From contig NZ_JACHGT010000002.1 in NCBI RefSeq assembly GCF_014202425.1, positions 372,001-436,000 of the forward strand: a stretch of 64,000 nucleotides of DNA. The letters run 5' to 3'. This DNA comes from Phytomonospora endophytica. Lineage in GTDB: Bacteria; Actinomycetota; Actinomycetes; Mycobacteriales; Micromonosporaceae. The position numbers and the translations under genes are program-made. Under the pieces are notes generated by a model, which was given only the letters and a program-made list of their open reading frames with translations, ran no database searches and was not told the DNA's origin. This document shows, in pieces, positions 8,235 to 16,287 of this stretch (its first letter is position 1; each line of letters starts with the position of its first letter).

Positions 8235-9325
8235 CGGGGCCGCTGACCGGCTTCACCGTCGCGGTCACCGCGCAGCGTCGCGCCGACGAACAGACGGCGA
8301 TGCTGGTCCGGCGCGGCGCCAGGGTCGTCGCCGCGCCGACCGTGCGGATCGTGCCGCTGCCCGACGACCGGGAGCTGCGCGCCGCCACCGAGGAACTCAT
8401 CGCCCACCCGCCCGACATCACCGTCGCCACCACCGGAATCGGCTTCCGAGGCTGGCTGGAGACCGCCGAGGGCTGGGGTCTCGGCGAGCGGCTGCGCGCC
8501 GCCCTCGGCGGCGGACGGCTGTGGGCGCGCGGCCCCAAGGCCGTCGGCGCGATCCGCGCCGCCGGACTCGACGAGGAGTGGTCGGCGCCGGGCGAGGTCG
8601 GCTGGGAGATCGCCGAACGCCTCCGCGGCGAAGACCTCGCGGGACAGCGCGTCGCCGTGCAGATCCACGGTGATCCGCTCAACGAGCTCCTCCCCGCGAT
8701 CGAGGCCGCGGGCGGGACCGGTGTGACGGTCCCGGTCTACCGCTGCGCTCCCCCGACCGACCTCGCCGCCGCCCGGCAGCTCGCGGACATGGTGCGGGGC
8801 CGCCGTGTCGACGCCGTGACCTTCACCAGCGCGCCGGCCGCCAAGGCACTGCTGCGCATCGCCGGGAACAGGGCCGAGGACCTCACGGCGGTCCTCCGCG
8901 ACGGCGGGGTCATCGCCGCGGCCGTCGGGCCGGTCACCGCCGCGCCGCTGGAGAGGCTCGGGATTCCCGTCGTGCAACCGGATCGGCCCCGCCTGGGCGC
9001 GCTCGTCCGGACCGTCGCGGCGGCCCTGCCCGAACGCGCGGTCGTGGCGCATCTGTCCACAGGGGAGCGTCTGGACGTGCGCGGTCATCTCGTGCTGGTC
9101 GACGGGGAGCCGCGCGCGCTGGCCCCCGCGCCGATGGCGGTCCTGCGGGAGCTGGCCGCCGCGAGCGGGCGCGTGCTGTCGCGGGAACGGCTGCTGTCGG
9201 TGCTGCCGCGCGGGTCGGACGGTCACGCCGTGGAGATGGCGGTGAACCGGCTGCGGGATGGGCTGGGGCTGCGGGAGTGTGTGCGGACGGTGATCAAGCG
9301 GGGGTACCGGATCAATGTGGGGTGA
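8231..9325 (+). CDS. nnaR: HemD-like uroporphyrinogen-III synthase fused to winged-helix DNA-binding domain (NnaR-type regulator)
   Basis: A 364-residue two-domain protein. Residues 1 to about 265 have the HemD (uroporphyrinogen-III synthase) fold, starting LTGFTVAVTAQRRADE and containing the family segment DAVTFTSAPAAKALL. Residues about 285-364 form an OmpR-type winged helix (LAAASGRVLSRERLLSVLP ... VEMAVNRLRDGLG ... VIKRGYRINVG). This architecture is that of NnaR, the nitrate/nitrite assimilation co-activator described in Streptomyces and mycobacteria (Rv0260c), which works with GlnR. GTG 8231 overlaps the nirD stop. The position at the end of the operon fits autoregulation of nitrate assimilation. 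A retained catalytic role in sirohaem precursor synthesis is possible but cannot be judged here. Confidence 0.88.
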   Translation: MTGPLTGFTVAVTAQRRADEQTAMLVRRGARVVAAPTVRIVPLPDDRELRAATEELIAHPPDITVATTGIGFRGWLETAEGWGLGERLRAALGGGRLWARGPKAVGAIRAAGLDEEWSAPGEVGWEIAERLRGEDLAGQRVAVQIHGDPLNELLPAIEAAGGTGVTVPVYRCAPPTDLAAARQLADMVRGRRVDAVTFTSAPAAKALLRIAGNRAEDLTAVLRDGGVIAAAVGPVTAAPLERLGIPVVQPDRPRLGALVRTVAAALPERAVVAHLSTGERLDVRGHLVLVDGEPRALAPAPMAVLRELAAASGRVLSRERLLSVLPRGSDGHAVEMAVNRLRDGLGLRECVRTVIKRGYRINVG

Positions 9326-9416
9326 GGGCCCGATTCCGAACCGAGCCGCCCCTCCAAGCGGGCCCGCAAGGACGCCGAGATGACCGCGTGAGGGCCCGAC
9401 CTCGAACCGGGCCGCC
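9322..9416. repeat. Imperfect 29-base direct repeat between converging gene ends
   Basis: Copies at 9322-9350 and 9388-9416 share GTGAGGGCCCGA at the start and CGAACCG then GCCGCC at the end, with a few substitutions. The first copy contains the stop of the HemD-like regulator and the second touches the stop of the converging M56 peptidase. It looks like a short tandem duplication of the regulator's 3' end. No stem strong enough for an obvious terminator is seen between the copies. Confidence 0.6.
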
Positions 9417-10366
9417 TACCCCAGCCCCGGGCAGTCCATCAGCGCCGGCCACACCGTCGCGACCACCGCCATGACGACCGGCGCGACGACCAGCACCCCG
9501 AGCAGGGCCGCGGCCACGAGAGCCGTCCCCCGCCGCAGCGGACGGGGCGGGGTCAGCAGCCGCCGGACGCGGGTGGCCGCGTCGCCGCCGGTGGCGGCGA
9601 GCGCTCCGGCGGGTGAGGCCGAGGCCGCCTCGGCCATCGTGACGAGTGCGCGGGCCAGGTCGAGGCGGTCGTGGCGGACGGCGGCGGCGTCGTCGGCGCA
9701 GATCTCGACGAGCAGGGCGACCTGTCCGTGCGCGCGGGCCAGCATGCGGCTGCGGGGGAAGGCGCGGGTGAGGACGCGCATCCCGTCGACGAGCAGGTGG
9801 TGCCGGCCGGAGTGGTGCCCCCGCTCGTGGGCGATGACGGCGGCGAGTTCGGGCCCGCTGAGGGCGTCGACAGCGGCGCTCGTCACGACGATGGTGGCGT
9901 GGCGGCCCGGTACGAGGTAGGCGGCGGCGACCTGGTCGTCGACGATCGTGGCGTCGGTGCCGGGCAGGCGGCGTCCGGCGCGGCCGACGAGCCGGGCCTG
10001 GCGCAGTCGCCCGCGCGCGGACGCGGCGACGGTGCGGTAGGCGGCGATGGTGAGGCGGACGGCCGCGACCGTGGCACCGGCGACCGCGGCCAGGGCGGCG
10101 ATCATGCCGAACCAGTCGTGGGCGCCCTGGAGCGCCTCGACGCACAGTCGCACGAGGTGGCACAGCTTCTCCCAGCTGTGCTCGGGCGTGGCGACGAGCA
10201 GCGCGGCGGCGGCGGCGAGACCGAGCGCGGCCGAGGCGACCACGGAGTACCAGACGGCGACGCCGAGCCGTGGCGCGCGGGCGAGCCGGGCGGGGTCGCG
10301 CAGGATCCTGGGGGCCAGCGTGGTCAGCGCCAGCGAGTAGGCGATGAGGATCAGCGCGGCGGTCAC
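9416..10366 (-). CDS. M56 family membrane zinc metallopeptidase (BlaR1/MecR1-like, no sensor domain)
   Basis: A 316-residue integral membrane protein with hydrophobic helices at residues about 2-22, 38-60, 88-110 and 270-300. The zinc-binding motif HERGHH lies in the segment AAVIAHERGHHSGRHHLL, and the downstream acidic ligand in VEICADDAAAVRHD. Such proteases respond to a signal and lead to cleavage of the partner BlaI-type repressor. The extracellular penicillin-binding sensor of true BlaR1 is absent, as in most actinobacterial homologues, so the signal is unknown. GTG 10366 overlaps the stop of the upstream BlaI-type gene (GTGA), so the pair is coupled. Confidence 0.87.
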   Translation of the reverse strand: MTAALILIAYSLALTTLAPRILRDPARLARAPRLGVAVWYSVVASAALGLAAAAALLVATPEHSWEKLCHLVRLCVEALQGAHDWFGMIAALAAVAGATVAAVRLTIAAYRTVAASARGRLRQARLVGRAGRRLPGTDATIVDDQVAAAYLVPGRHATIVVTSAAVDALSGPELAAVIAHERGHHSGRHHLLVDGMRVLTRAFPRSRMLARAHGQVALLVEICADDAAAVRHDRLDLARALVTMAEAASASPAGALAATGGDAATRVRRLLTPPRPLRRGTALVAAALLGVLVVAPVVMAVVATVWPALMDCPGLG

Positions 10367-10731
10367 CGGGCGTCGCGCCCTTCGTGGGCGTCGAGGGCCG
10401 CGCGCAGTCCGGCGGCCTCCTCCGGCGACATCTGCCCGACGAACTTCAGCAGCGCCACGGCCGGGTCGCCGCTGTCGGACAGGGCGCGGCGCATCTGCGC
10501 GGCGCCGTACTCCTCTTTCGTCATGACCGGCGTGTAGCGGTTGGCCTTGCCCGCCGACTCCTTGCGCAGCCAGCCCTTCTTGTGCAGGTTGTCCAGCACC
10601 GTCATGACCGTGGTGTAGGCGAGCTGGCGCTGTTCCAGCAGCTCGGTGAGCACCTCACGGACCGTACGCCACCCCTCGGCGGCCCACAGCCGTTCCATGA
10701 TCACCGCCTCAAGCTCGCCGAAGCCGCGCAC
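10363..10731 (-). CDS. BlaI/MecI/CopY-type transcriptional repressor
   Basis: A 122-residue winged-helix protein. The N-terminus GFGELEAVIMERLWAAEG, the recognition-helix region QRQLAYTTVMTVLDNLHKKG, the wing GWLRKESAGKANRYTPV and the C-terminal dimerisation helices ending LRAALDAHE are all typical of the family. These repressors bind as dimers upstream of their own operon and are inactivated by the partner protease. No beta-lactamase gene is nearby, so the regulon is not obviously linked to antibiotic resistance. Start GTG 10731. UdgX lies 53 bases upstream on the same strand. Confidence 0.9.
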   Translation of the reverse strand: MRGFGELEAVIMERLWAAEGWRTVREVLTELLEQRQLAYTTVMTVLDNLHKKGWLRKESAGKANRYTPVMTKEEYGAAQMRRALSDSGDPAVALLKFVGQMSPEEAAGLRAALDAHEGRDAR

Positions 10732-10784
10732 TGGTCTCCGCCACCTCTCCTCAACCCCGGTCGTCGTCGTCAGCTTGATGTTAG

Positions 10785-11420
10785 TCAGGCCGCCGACAAC
10801 TCCCGCGCGGCGATGGAGAGGTCGGCGACGAGCGCGTCGAAGGCCTCCTCACGCCGGTCGCCGGGCGTGCGCAGGACCGCCGACGGGTGCACCGTCGCCA
10901 TGACGCGCAGCCCTTTCGGCTTCTCCATGGTGAGGATCTCCCCGCGCCGCTTCGTGACGCGGAAGTCGCCGCCGAGCAGGTCCTGGGCGGCGGTGGCGCC
11001 GAGGCAGACGACGAGTTCGGGTTCGACGGCGGCGATCTCGGCGAGCAGCCACGGCTTGCACGCGGCGACCTCGGAGCGGTCGGGCTTGTCGTGCAGGCGC
11101 CGGCGGCTGTCCGCGGCGACCTTGAACTTGAAGTGCTTGACGGCGTTGGTGAGCCACACGTCGTCGCGGTCGATGCCGGCGGCGAGGAGTGCCCGGTCGA
11201 GCAGCCCGCCCGCCGGGCCGACGAAGGGCCTGCCGCGCTTGTCCTCACTGTCGCCGGGCTGCTCGCCGACGATCAGGAGCCGCGCGTTGCCGGGTCCGGC
11301 ACCGAAGACGGTCTGTGTGGCGTCGCGGTGGAGCTCGCAGCCGCGGCAGCCGGCCGCGGCCTCACGCAACGCGTCGAGGTCGCGCGCGGCGGGCAGGAAT
11401 CGTGCGGCTCCGTCGGCCAT
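10785..11420 (-). CDS. udgX: UdgX-family uracil-DNA glycosylase
   Basis: A 211-residue uracil-DNA glycosylase of the UdgX subfamily, which removes uracil and stays covalently attached to the abasic site. Visible features: Cys25 and Cys28 of the [4Fe-4S] cluster (CRGCELH), motif A VGEQPGD (residues 51-57), and the UdgX-specific loop SRRRLH ending at His110. That loop corresponds to the RRIH loop of Mycobacterium smegmatis UdgX, whose His forms the covalent bond. Motif B is VHPSAVLR. ATG 11420 is preferred because the sequence from there matches family length; an in-frame start at 11459 would add 13 basic residues. The gene is probably monocistronic and ends 53 bases before the BlaI-type gene. 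Confidence 0.9.
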   Translation of the reverse strand: MADGAARFLPAARDLDALREAAAGCRGCELHRDATQTVFGAGPGNARLLIVGEQPGDSEDKRGRPFVGPAGGLLDRALLAAGIDRDDVWLTNAVKHFKFKVAADSRRRLHDKPDRSEVAACKPWLLAEIAAVEPELVVCLGATAAQDLLGGDFRVTKRRGEILTMEKPKGLRVMATVHPSAVLRTPGDRREEAFDALVADLSIAARELSAA

Positions 11421-11520
11421 ACCCGATGGAATACCCGCACGGCGGCGGCGGAAACGCAAGGGGGAGGTCTCCCGGTCCGTCCGGCAAACCCGGTATGCGG
11501 TCAGCCGCTAGCCTTCCCTC

Positions 11521-11961
11521 GTGGCAATCGCGCGTCTCTCCCCCACGGGCCGGCTGGTCCGTGTCCTCGTCGCCCTGGCGGGCATGGCCGCCCTGGCGGC
11601 GGGCACCCTGTACGGACAGGACGACTGGTTCCCCCTCGCCCCGTTCCGCATGTTCTCCACCACCGACGACCCGAACAAGCCCGTCGACATCGCCCGCGTC
11701 GACGCCGTCGACGTCACCGGCGCGCGCTTCGAACTGACCGAGCGCAACAGCGGCGTCCGCCGGGCCGAGGTGGAGGGCCAGATGGCCGCGCTGAAGGCCG
11801 ACCCGGAGCTGGTCGCGGCCATCGCCGCCGCCTACACCGAGCACAACCCGGGCGCGCCCGCGCTGGTGCTGATCGAGGTCGTCGTCGAGCATCACGAACT
11901 GTCCGGCGGGAGCGTCACCGGCGTCGTCGTCGACGAGGTGGTGGCGACGTGGCGTCCGTGA
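11521..11961 (+). CDS. Small membrane-anchored protein paired with HTTM protein
   Basis: A 146-residue protein of unknown function. One hydrophobic segment (residues about 11-30, LVRVLVALAGMAALAAGTLY) should anchor it, with the remaining 115 residues probably outside. Just after the anchor the motif DDWFPLAPFRMFS is recognisable in proteins encoded next to HTTM-domain proteins. GTG 11521 is used; no strong ribosome-binding site is seen, so the message may be leaderless. The downstream HTTM gene starts inside its last codons, indicating coupled expression and probably a joint membrane complex. Confidence 0.7.
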   Translation: MAIARLSPTGRLVRVLVALAGMAALAAGTLYGQDDWFPLAPFRMFSTTDDPNKPVDIARVDAVDVTGARFELTERNSGVRRAEVEGQMAALKADPELVAAIAAAYTEHNPGAPALVLIEVVVEHHELSGGSVTGVVVDEVVATWRP

Positions 11962-12827
11962 GGTCCGTGGCCGCGAAGGTCGGCGGCTGGTTCTACGAGG
12001 CGGTCCCGCTCGGGCGGGTCGCGGCCTTCCGCACACTCTGTTATCTCTTCGTCGTCGCCGACCTGATGGTCTTCACCAACTGGGTCCGCAGTCACGCCTC
12101 CGTGCCCGGCTCGCTCTACCAGCCCCTCGCGATCGGCCGGATCCTGCCGCTGCCGACGCCGACGCCGCTGCTGATCAACGGGATCTACGTCGCGCTGATC
12201 GTCCTGGCGCTGCTCGCCGCGACGGGCCGCGCGCCGAGGCTGCTCGGCTGGCCGGTGTTCCTGCTCTACCTGGAGTGGATGATCATCGCGATGAGCTACG
12301 GCAAGGTCGACCACGACCGCGTCGGCTTCCTCGTGGCGCTGGCCGTCCTGCCGACCGTCGGCCGCGCCCGTCACGGTGACGCGACCCGCTCGGAGTCGGG
12401 CGGCTGGGCCCTGCGCTGCACGCAGATCGCGGTCATCGCGACCTACTTCCTCGCCTCCTGGGCGAAACTCCGCTTCGGCGGGATCGCCTGGCTGTCCGGC
12501 GCGACGCTCACCCGGGCGGTCCTGCGCCGGGGGACGTGGGCCGCGCGGCTCCTGCTCGACGTGCCGGGGCTGCTGGTCGCGGCACAGTGGGGAATCGTGC
12601 TGTTCGAGCTGGCGAGCCCGCTGATCTTCTTCCTCAAGGAGCGGTGGCGGGTCTGGGCGATCGGCGGCTTCTACGTCTTCCACGTGGTCGTGTTCAGCAC
12701 GATCACGATCTCCTTCCTGCCGCACCTGGTGGCGATGGCGGCGTTCCTGCCGCTCGAAAAGGTGCGGCCGGTGGAGTGGGCGAAGCGGCTGCGCGGGCCG
12801 CGCGAACCCGCAAAGAGCGCGGCCTGA
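11949..12827 (+). CDS. HTTM-domain membrane protein (vitamin K-dependent carboxylase-related)
   Basis: A 292-residue integral membrane protein with several hydrophobic helices. The sequence RVAAFRTLCYLFVVADLMVF at the start and the conserved segments WMIIAMSYGKVDHDR and IATYFLASWAKLRFGG match the HTTM (horizontally transferred transmembrane) family related to vitamin K-dependent gamma-carboxylase. The reaction in bacteria is unknown. Start: GTG 11949 has GAGG at 11935-11938 at suitable spacing and overlaps the previous gene by 13 bases; GTG 11958 would give a GTGA overlap but is poorly placed relative to the GAGG. A DCC/DUF393 thiol oxidoreductase, a frequent companion of HTTM proteins, is encoded 1 kb downstream on the other strand. 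Confidence 0.85.
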   Translation: MASVRSVAAKVGGWFYEAVPLGRVAAFRTLCYLFVVADLMVFTNWVRSHASVPGSLYQPLAIGRILPLPTPTPLLINGIYVALIVLALLAATGRAPRLLGWPVFLLYLEWMIIAMSYGKVDHDRVGFLVALAVLPTVGRARHGDATRSESGGWALRCTQIAVIATYFLASWAKLRFGGIAWLSGATLTRAVLRRGTWAARLLLDVPGLLVAAQWGIVLFELASPLIFFLKERWRVWAIGGFYVFHVVVFSTITISFLPHLVAMAAFLPLEKVRPVEWAKRLRGPREPAKSAA

Positions 12828-12893
12828 CCCGCCGGGCATGGAAAACCGCGTGACCGGCCGCGCCCGGTCGTCGACGATCCAGGCGTGGCTCCC

Positions 12894-13778
12894 ATGAACA
12901 CCGAACACGGCACGTCCCCCGCGCGCACGCGGGCCGAGCGGGTCTTCGGCGCGGTCCCGCCGACGGCGCTGGTCATGCTCGGCATCGTCAGCGTCCAGCT
13001 CGGCTCGGCCGTGGCCAAGCAGCTGTTCGGCGAGGTCGGCAGCTTCGGGACGGTCGCGCTGCGGCTGTTCTTCGCCGCCGCGGTCCTGATGCTGCTGTGG
13101 CGCCCGAGGACGCGCATGAACCGGCGCGCGTGGACCGTCGTGCTCGCCTACGGCGTGATCCTCGCGCTGATGAACCTGTCCTTCTACCTGGCGCTGGCCC
13201 GGATCCCGCTCGGGATCGCGGTGACCATCGAGTTCCTCGGGCCGCTCGCGGTCGCCCTCGCCGGGTCGAGGCGCTGGCTGGACACCGTCTGGGTCGTCCT
13301 CGCCGCCGGTGGCGTGGTCCTGCTGATGGAGGGTCGCGGCGACCTCAACCTCGCCGGTTTCCTCTTCGCCCTGGGCGCGGGCGTGTTCTGGGGCCTGTAC
13401 ATCCTGCTCGGCGCGGCACTGGGCCGCCACACCACCGAAGGCAACGGCCTCGCGCTCGGCATGGCCGTCGCCGCGCTGGTCGCCGTGCCCTTCGGCGTGG
13501 CCGACAGCGGGACGGCGCTGCTCCAGCCGTGGGTCCTGGTCGCCGGGCTCGGTGTGGCGCTGCTGTCGTCGGTGATCCCGTACACGCTCGACCTGGAGGC
13601 GCTGCGCCGGATGCCGCCACGCGTGTTCGGGATCCTGATGAGCCTCGAACCGGCCATGGCGGCCCTCATCGGCCTCGTCGTGCTCGGGGAGTCGCTGCAT
13701 TTCACGCAGTGGATCGCGGTCCTGTGCGTGGTGGCCGCGTCGGCCGGCGCGACGCGCGGCTCCCGCGCGCCCGAATGA
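12894..13778 (+). CDS. EamA/RhtA-type small-molecule exporter
   Basis: A 294-residue inner-membrane transporter of the drug/metabolite (EamA) family, with ten predicted helices in two repeated halves. The first half contains LARIPLGIAVTIEFLGPLAVA and the second half YTLDLEALRRMPPRVFGILMSLEPAMAALIG (given here as positions about 230-260), both typical of RhtA threonine/homoserine exporters. ATG 12894 follows AGG at 12881-12883. An upstream in-frame GTG at 12885 would add three residues. It converges on the DCC gene, with a strong terminator hairpin between. The substrate cannot be fixed. Confidence 0.88.
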   Translation: MNTEHGTSPARTRAERVFGAVPPTALVMLGIVSVQLGSAVAKQLFGEVGSFGTVALRLFFAAAVLMLLWRPRTRMNRRAWTVVLAYGVILALMNLSFYLALARIPLGIAVTIEFLGPLAVALAGSRRWLDTVWVVLAAGGVVLLMEGRGDLNLAGFLFALGAGVFWGLYILLGAALGRHTTEGNGLALGMAVAALVAVPFGVADSGTALLQPWVLVAGLGVALLSSVIPYTLDLEALRRMPPRVFGILMSLEPAMAALIGLVVLGESLHFTQWIAVLCVVAASAGATRGSRAPE

Positions 13779-13783
13779 CGAAG

Positions 13784-13807
13784 GCGGGCGCCCGAAGGCG
13801 CCCGCCC
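13784..13807. terminator. Bidirectional terminator hairpin
   Basis: A perfect 10-base stem (13784-13793 with 13798-13807) closed by a CGAA tetraloop lies in the 31-base gap between the converging EamA gene and DCC gene. It is flanked by AA and GTTC rather than long T runs, so it may serve both directions as a T-poor actinobacterial terminator. Confidence 0.7.
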
Positions 13808-13809
13808 GT

Positions 13810-14226
13810 TCAGTCCGTCTCGCGCGCGCTGTCGCGCTGCGCCTGCGGCAGCGCGCACGCCGCCGTTCCGCCGGGCATCTTGTCGCGGTTGCGCGCGACC
13901 CACCGGTACAGCGGCCACGCCACGGCCAGCACCGGCCGCAGGCGCAGGAGCGCGCCCATCGGCCGCCACACGCCCCCGGCGTCGCGCAGGAGCGCGGCGA
14001 TCGCGGCCGGGCCGGCCAGGACCGGGCGCCCGTCCGGGCGGCCGGCGTCGTCGAGCTCCACCCACTGCACGGCGGCGTCGACCTCGGCCTCGGTCAGGCC
14101 CAGCGCCGCGATGTCACGGAACTGCCAGGCGGCGACGTCGGCACGGGTCGGGATCCGCTTCTCGACGAAACGCGCGCAGCTGGAGCAGAACGCGCAGTCG
14201 CCGTCGTACAGGAACACCGCTGTCAT
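13810..14226 (-). CDS. DCC family (DUF393) thiol-disulfide oxidoreductase
   Basis: A 138-residue thioredoxin-like protein. The family signature YDGDCAFCSSC (residues 7-17) carries the Asp-x-Asp-Cys and the CxxC active site. The rest (REF-like FRDIAALGLTEAEVD, then a hydrophobic segment PVLAVAWPLYRWVARNR) matches the DUF393 pattern. It probably reduces or isomerises a disulfide on an unknown partner. The gene starts three bases after the stop of the CDP-alcohol phosphotransferase gene on the same strand, so it could be co-transcribed with it. Functionally the nearby HTTM pair is an alternative partner, since DCC and HTTM genes often occur together. Confidence 0.87.
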   Translation of the reverse strand: MTAVFLYDGDCAFCSSCARFVEKRIPTRADVAAWQFRDIAALGLTEAEVDAAVQWVELDDAGRPDGRPVLAGPAAIAALLRDAGGVWRPMGALLRLRPVLAVAWPLYRWVARNRDKMPGGTAACALPQAQRDSARETD

Positions 14227-14229
14227 GGG

Positions 14230-16287
14230 TCAAGTATTGGCCGGGCGACGCCGCTGCCCCAAGGTTCCGGTGACCGAACCCACCACGAAGACCGCGCCGA
14301 TGCCCACCAGCAGGATCCACATGAACAGCGGGACCAGGCCGAACAGGGCGCCGACGGTCAGCAGCAGCGCGCGGCCGTCCCAGCCCAGCCCGGCCCAGCG
14401 GATCGACAGCGGCGACGCGGCCTTGTCGATCCGTGCGGCCAGGTCGTAGTGGTACACGGCCAGGACGCCAAGGGTCGCGAAGATCAGCGGCAGCGGCACG
14501 CCGTAGGTGCGGCCGACGAACAGGATGAACAGGTACTCCGCGGCACGCATCCCCGCCGGGACGAGCCAGTCGAGCGCGCCGTCGTGGGCGTGCCGGGCGG
14601 TGAACGCCAAGGTCAGCAGCACCAGGAAGGCGATGACGACCGTCCAGGGAGCGGCGTCCGCCGTCCACGGCGTCGTCAGGACCGCCGCCAGCAGGACCAC
14701 CAGGACCCCGCCGAGGTTCAGCAGGGGCGCCACGCCGGGGAGCTTGAACAGCGACACCAGGCGCGGGATCGGCCCGTCGTCGCGATGCGTGGACTTGTCG
14801 GCGACCTCGAAGACCGGCGCCCGCACCGAGAACGACTGGAGCACGCGCCCGGCCATGATGTACAGCGCCGAGCCCGTCGCGCAGATCAGGAACGCGGCCA
14901 GCGCGACCTGCCCGTCCCAGACCGCGGCGAAGAAACCGAGCACGAACCAGCGGTCCCCGACCGGGAAGGCCGCGGTCCGCTTGAACCAGTACTTGAGGCT
15001 GCCCTTGCGGGCGCCGAAGTCGGTGGCGGCCTTGCCGAGGGCGCCACCGGCCTTCGCGAGACCGTCGGCCGGTTCCGCGGGCTTCTCACCGACCCGGAAC
15101 GGGTCCGCGGCCCGCGTGAACGGCGCCGTCGCCCGGCGCAGCACGTCGTGGTCGCGCATCGTGCCGTACCAGGTGTCGACCATGTGACGGCACGACAGCA
15201 TCATCAGCGCCACGATCGCCAGCCACCACGCGTTCTCGTGACCACCGGCGACCGCGCCCACGGCGAGCCCGGCGTAGACCAGGAACTCCTTGAAACGGTC
15301 GGCGATCATGTCCAGCCAGCCGCCGAAGCGGCTGAACTTCTGCGTGTAGCGGGCGAGTTCACCGTCGACGCAGTCGAGCAGGAAGCTCACATAGAGCAGT
15401 ACGGCGCCGACGATCAGCGCCGGACGCGTCGCCCACGCGAACAGGCCCGCGGCGACCAGCGCGACGAGGATCGAGATCCACGTGACGCCCGTCGGCGTGA
15501 ACTTGAGCTTCTTGGCCAGCAGCATGACCCTCGGCGCCAGCGGCAGCACGAAGAAGGTCGCGAAGAGGTCGTCGTGCTCCTTGCGGGCCAGCTTGTAGCG
15601 CAGGGCCTTCTCGTCGACGCTCGACGAGTACGCCCACGCCTGCGCGGCGTCCTCGTCGGAGTCGACGCGGCGGTAGGGCAGGCCCTTGACCTGGTATGCC
15701 GTGACCGACTCGCCGGAGCGCGCCAAACCCAGCGCGGCCAGGCCGATCGCGTCGGCCTCCGGCGCCAGCCCCGGGACGCCGTCCTCGCGCAGCCGCTCCA
15801 GGACGGTGATGAAGTCGGCGCAGAACGGCTCGCCGACCCGCACCAGCCCGCGCAGGCCCGCGTTGGGCTCGTCGAGCTGGTGGAAGGACGTCGCCACGCC
15901 GACGACGCGGCCGCGCTCGACGCGCACCGGTTCGCCGACGTCGTCGGGACCGACGAGGGCCCCGACACGCGGAATCGAGTCGCCGAGGACTCCGCGCAGA
16001 GCCGAGTCGGGTGTCAACAGGTCGGCGGCGCAGATGACCAGGGGTATGCCGTCGGCGACGGAGTGTGCGGCCAGCTCGGCGAGCGCGGCCAGGTCGGCGT
16101 CGACGCTGTCGGAGAGGATCACGCGCCGGTCGAGGTCGCGCAGCGGTCCGGCGAGTTCCGGGCGCGCCACGATGACGATGCGGGCGCCGAGTGAGGCGAG
16201 CTGACGGTCGAGGCGGGCGGCGAGGAGTTCGCCGTTGACGACCGAGATGGCGCCGGGGGTAGTGGCTAGCAAGGCCACCCGGGTCAT
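14230..16287 (-). CDS. Nucleotidyltransferase-like/CDP-alcohol phosphotransferase fusion protein
   Basis: A 685-residue fusion. Residues 1 to about 240 resemble a sugar-phosphate nucleotidyltransferase fold, but the usual Gly-rich GxGxRL nucleotide loop at the N-terminus is not recognisable (VALLATTPGAISVVNG instead). Around residues 305-330 the complete CDP-alcohol phosphotransferase signature is present: DCVDGELAR, eight residues, then GGWLDMIAD. Several further membrane helices follow to the C-terminus. The layout recalls the inositol-phosphate cytidylyltransferase/DIPP synthase fusions, which join an alcohol phosphate to a CDP-alcohol. It is coupled to the ABC ATPase gene upstream (overlap 16284-16287), placing it in cell-wall polymer or phospholipid assembly. 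The true alcohol is unknown. Confidence 0.8.
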   Translation of the reverse strand: MTRVALLATTPGAISVVNGELLAARLDRQLASLGARIVIVARPELAGPLRDLDRRVILSDSVDADLAALAELAAHSVADGIPLVICAADLLTPDSALRGVLGDSIPRVGALVGPDDVGEPVRVERGRVVGVATSFHQLDEPNAGLRGLVRVGEPFCADFITVLERLREDGVPGLAPEADAIGLAALGLARSGESVTAYQVKGLPYRRVDSDEDAAQAWAYSSSVDEKALRYKLARKEHDDLFATFFVLPLAPRVMLLAKKLKFTPTGVTWISILVALVAAGLFAWATRPALIVGAVLLYVSFLLDCVDGELARYTQKFSRFGGWLDMIADRFKEFLVYAGLAVGAVAGGHENAWWLAIVALMMLSCRHMVDTWYGTMRDHDVLRRATAPFTRAADPFRVGEKPAEPADGLAKAGGALGKAATDFGARKGSLKYWFKRTAAFPVGDRWFVLGFFAAVWDGQVALAAFLICATGSALYIMAGRVLQSFSVRAPVFEVADKSTHRDDGPIPRLVSLFKLPGVAPLLNLGGVLVVLLAAVLTTPWTADAAPWTVVIAFLVLLTLAFTARHAHDGALDWLVPAGMRAAEYLFILFVGRTYGVPLPLIFATLGVLAVYHYDLAARIDKAASPLSIRWAGLGWDGRALLLTVGALFGLVPLFMWILLVGIGAVFVVGSVTGTLGQRRRPANT

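Noticed and set aside
8204-9226. 340-residue antisense frame opposite the HemD-like regulator
   Set aside because: Low-complexity antisense translation; the plus-strand protein is well supported.
9416-10731. Beta-lactam resistance locus suggested by BlaI/BlaR-like genes
   Set aside because: No beta-lactamase or penicillin-binding sensor domain is present, so the pair is a generic BlaI/M56 system.
11892-13700. 602-residue minus-strand frame across the HTTM and EamA genes
   Set aside because: Charged low-complexity translation with no domain; both plus-strand genes show clear membrane-protein sequence.
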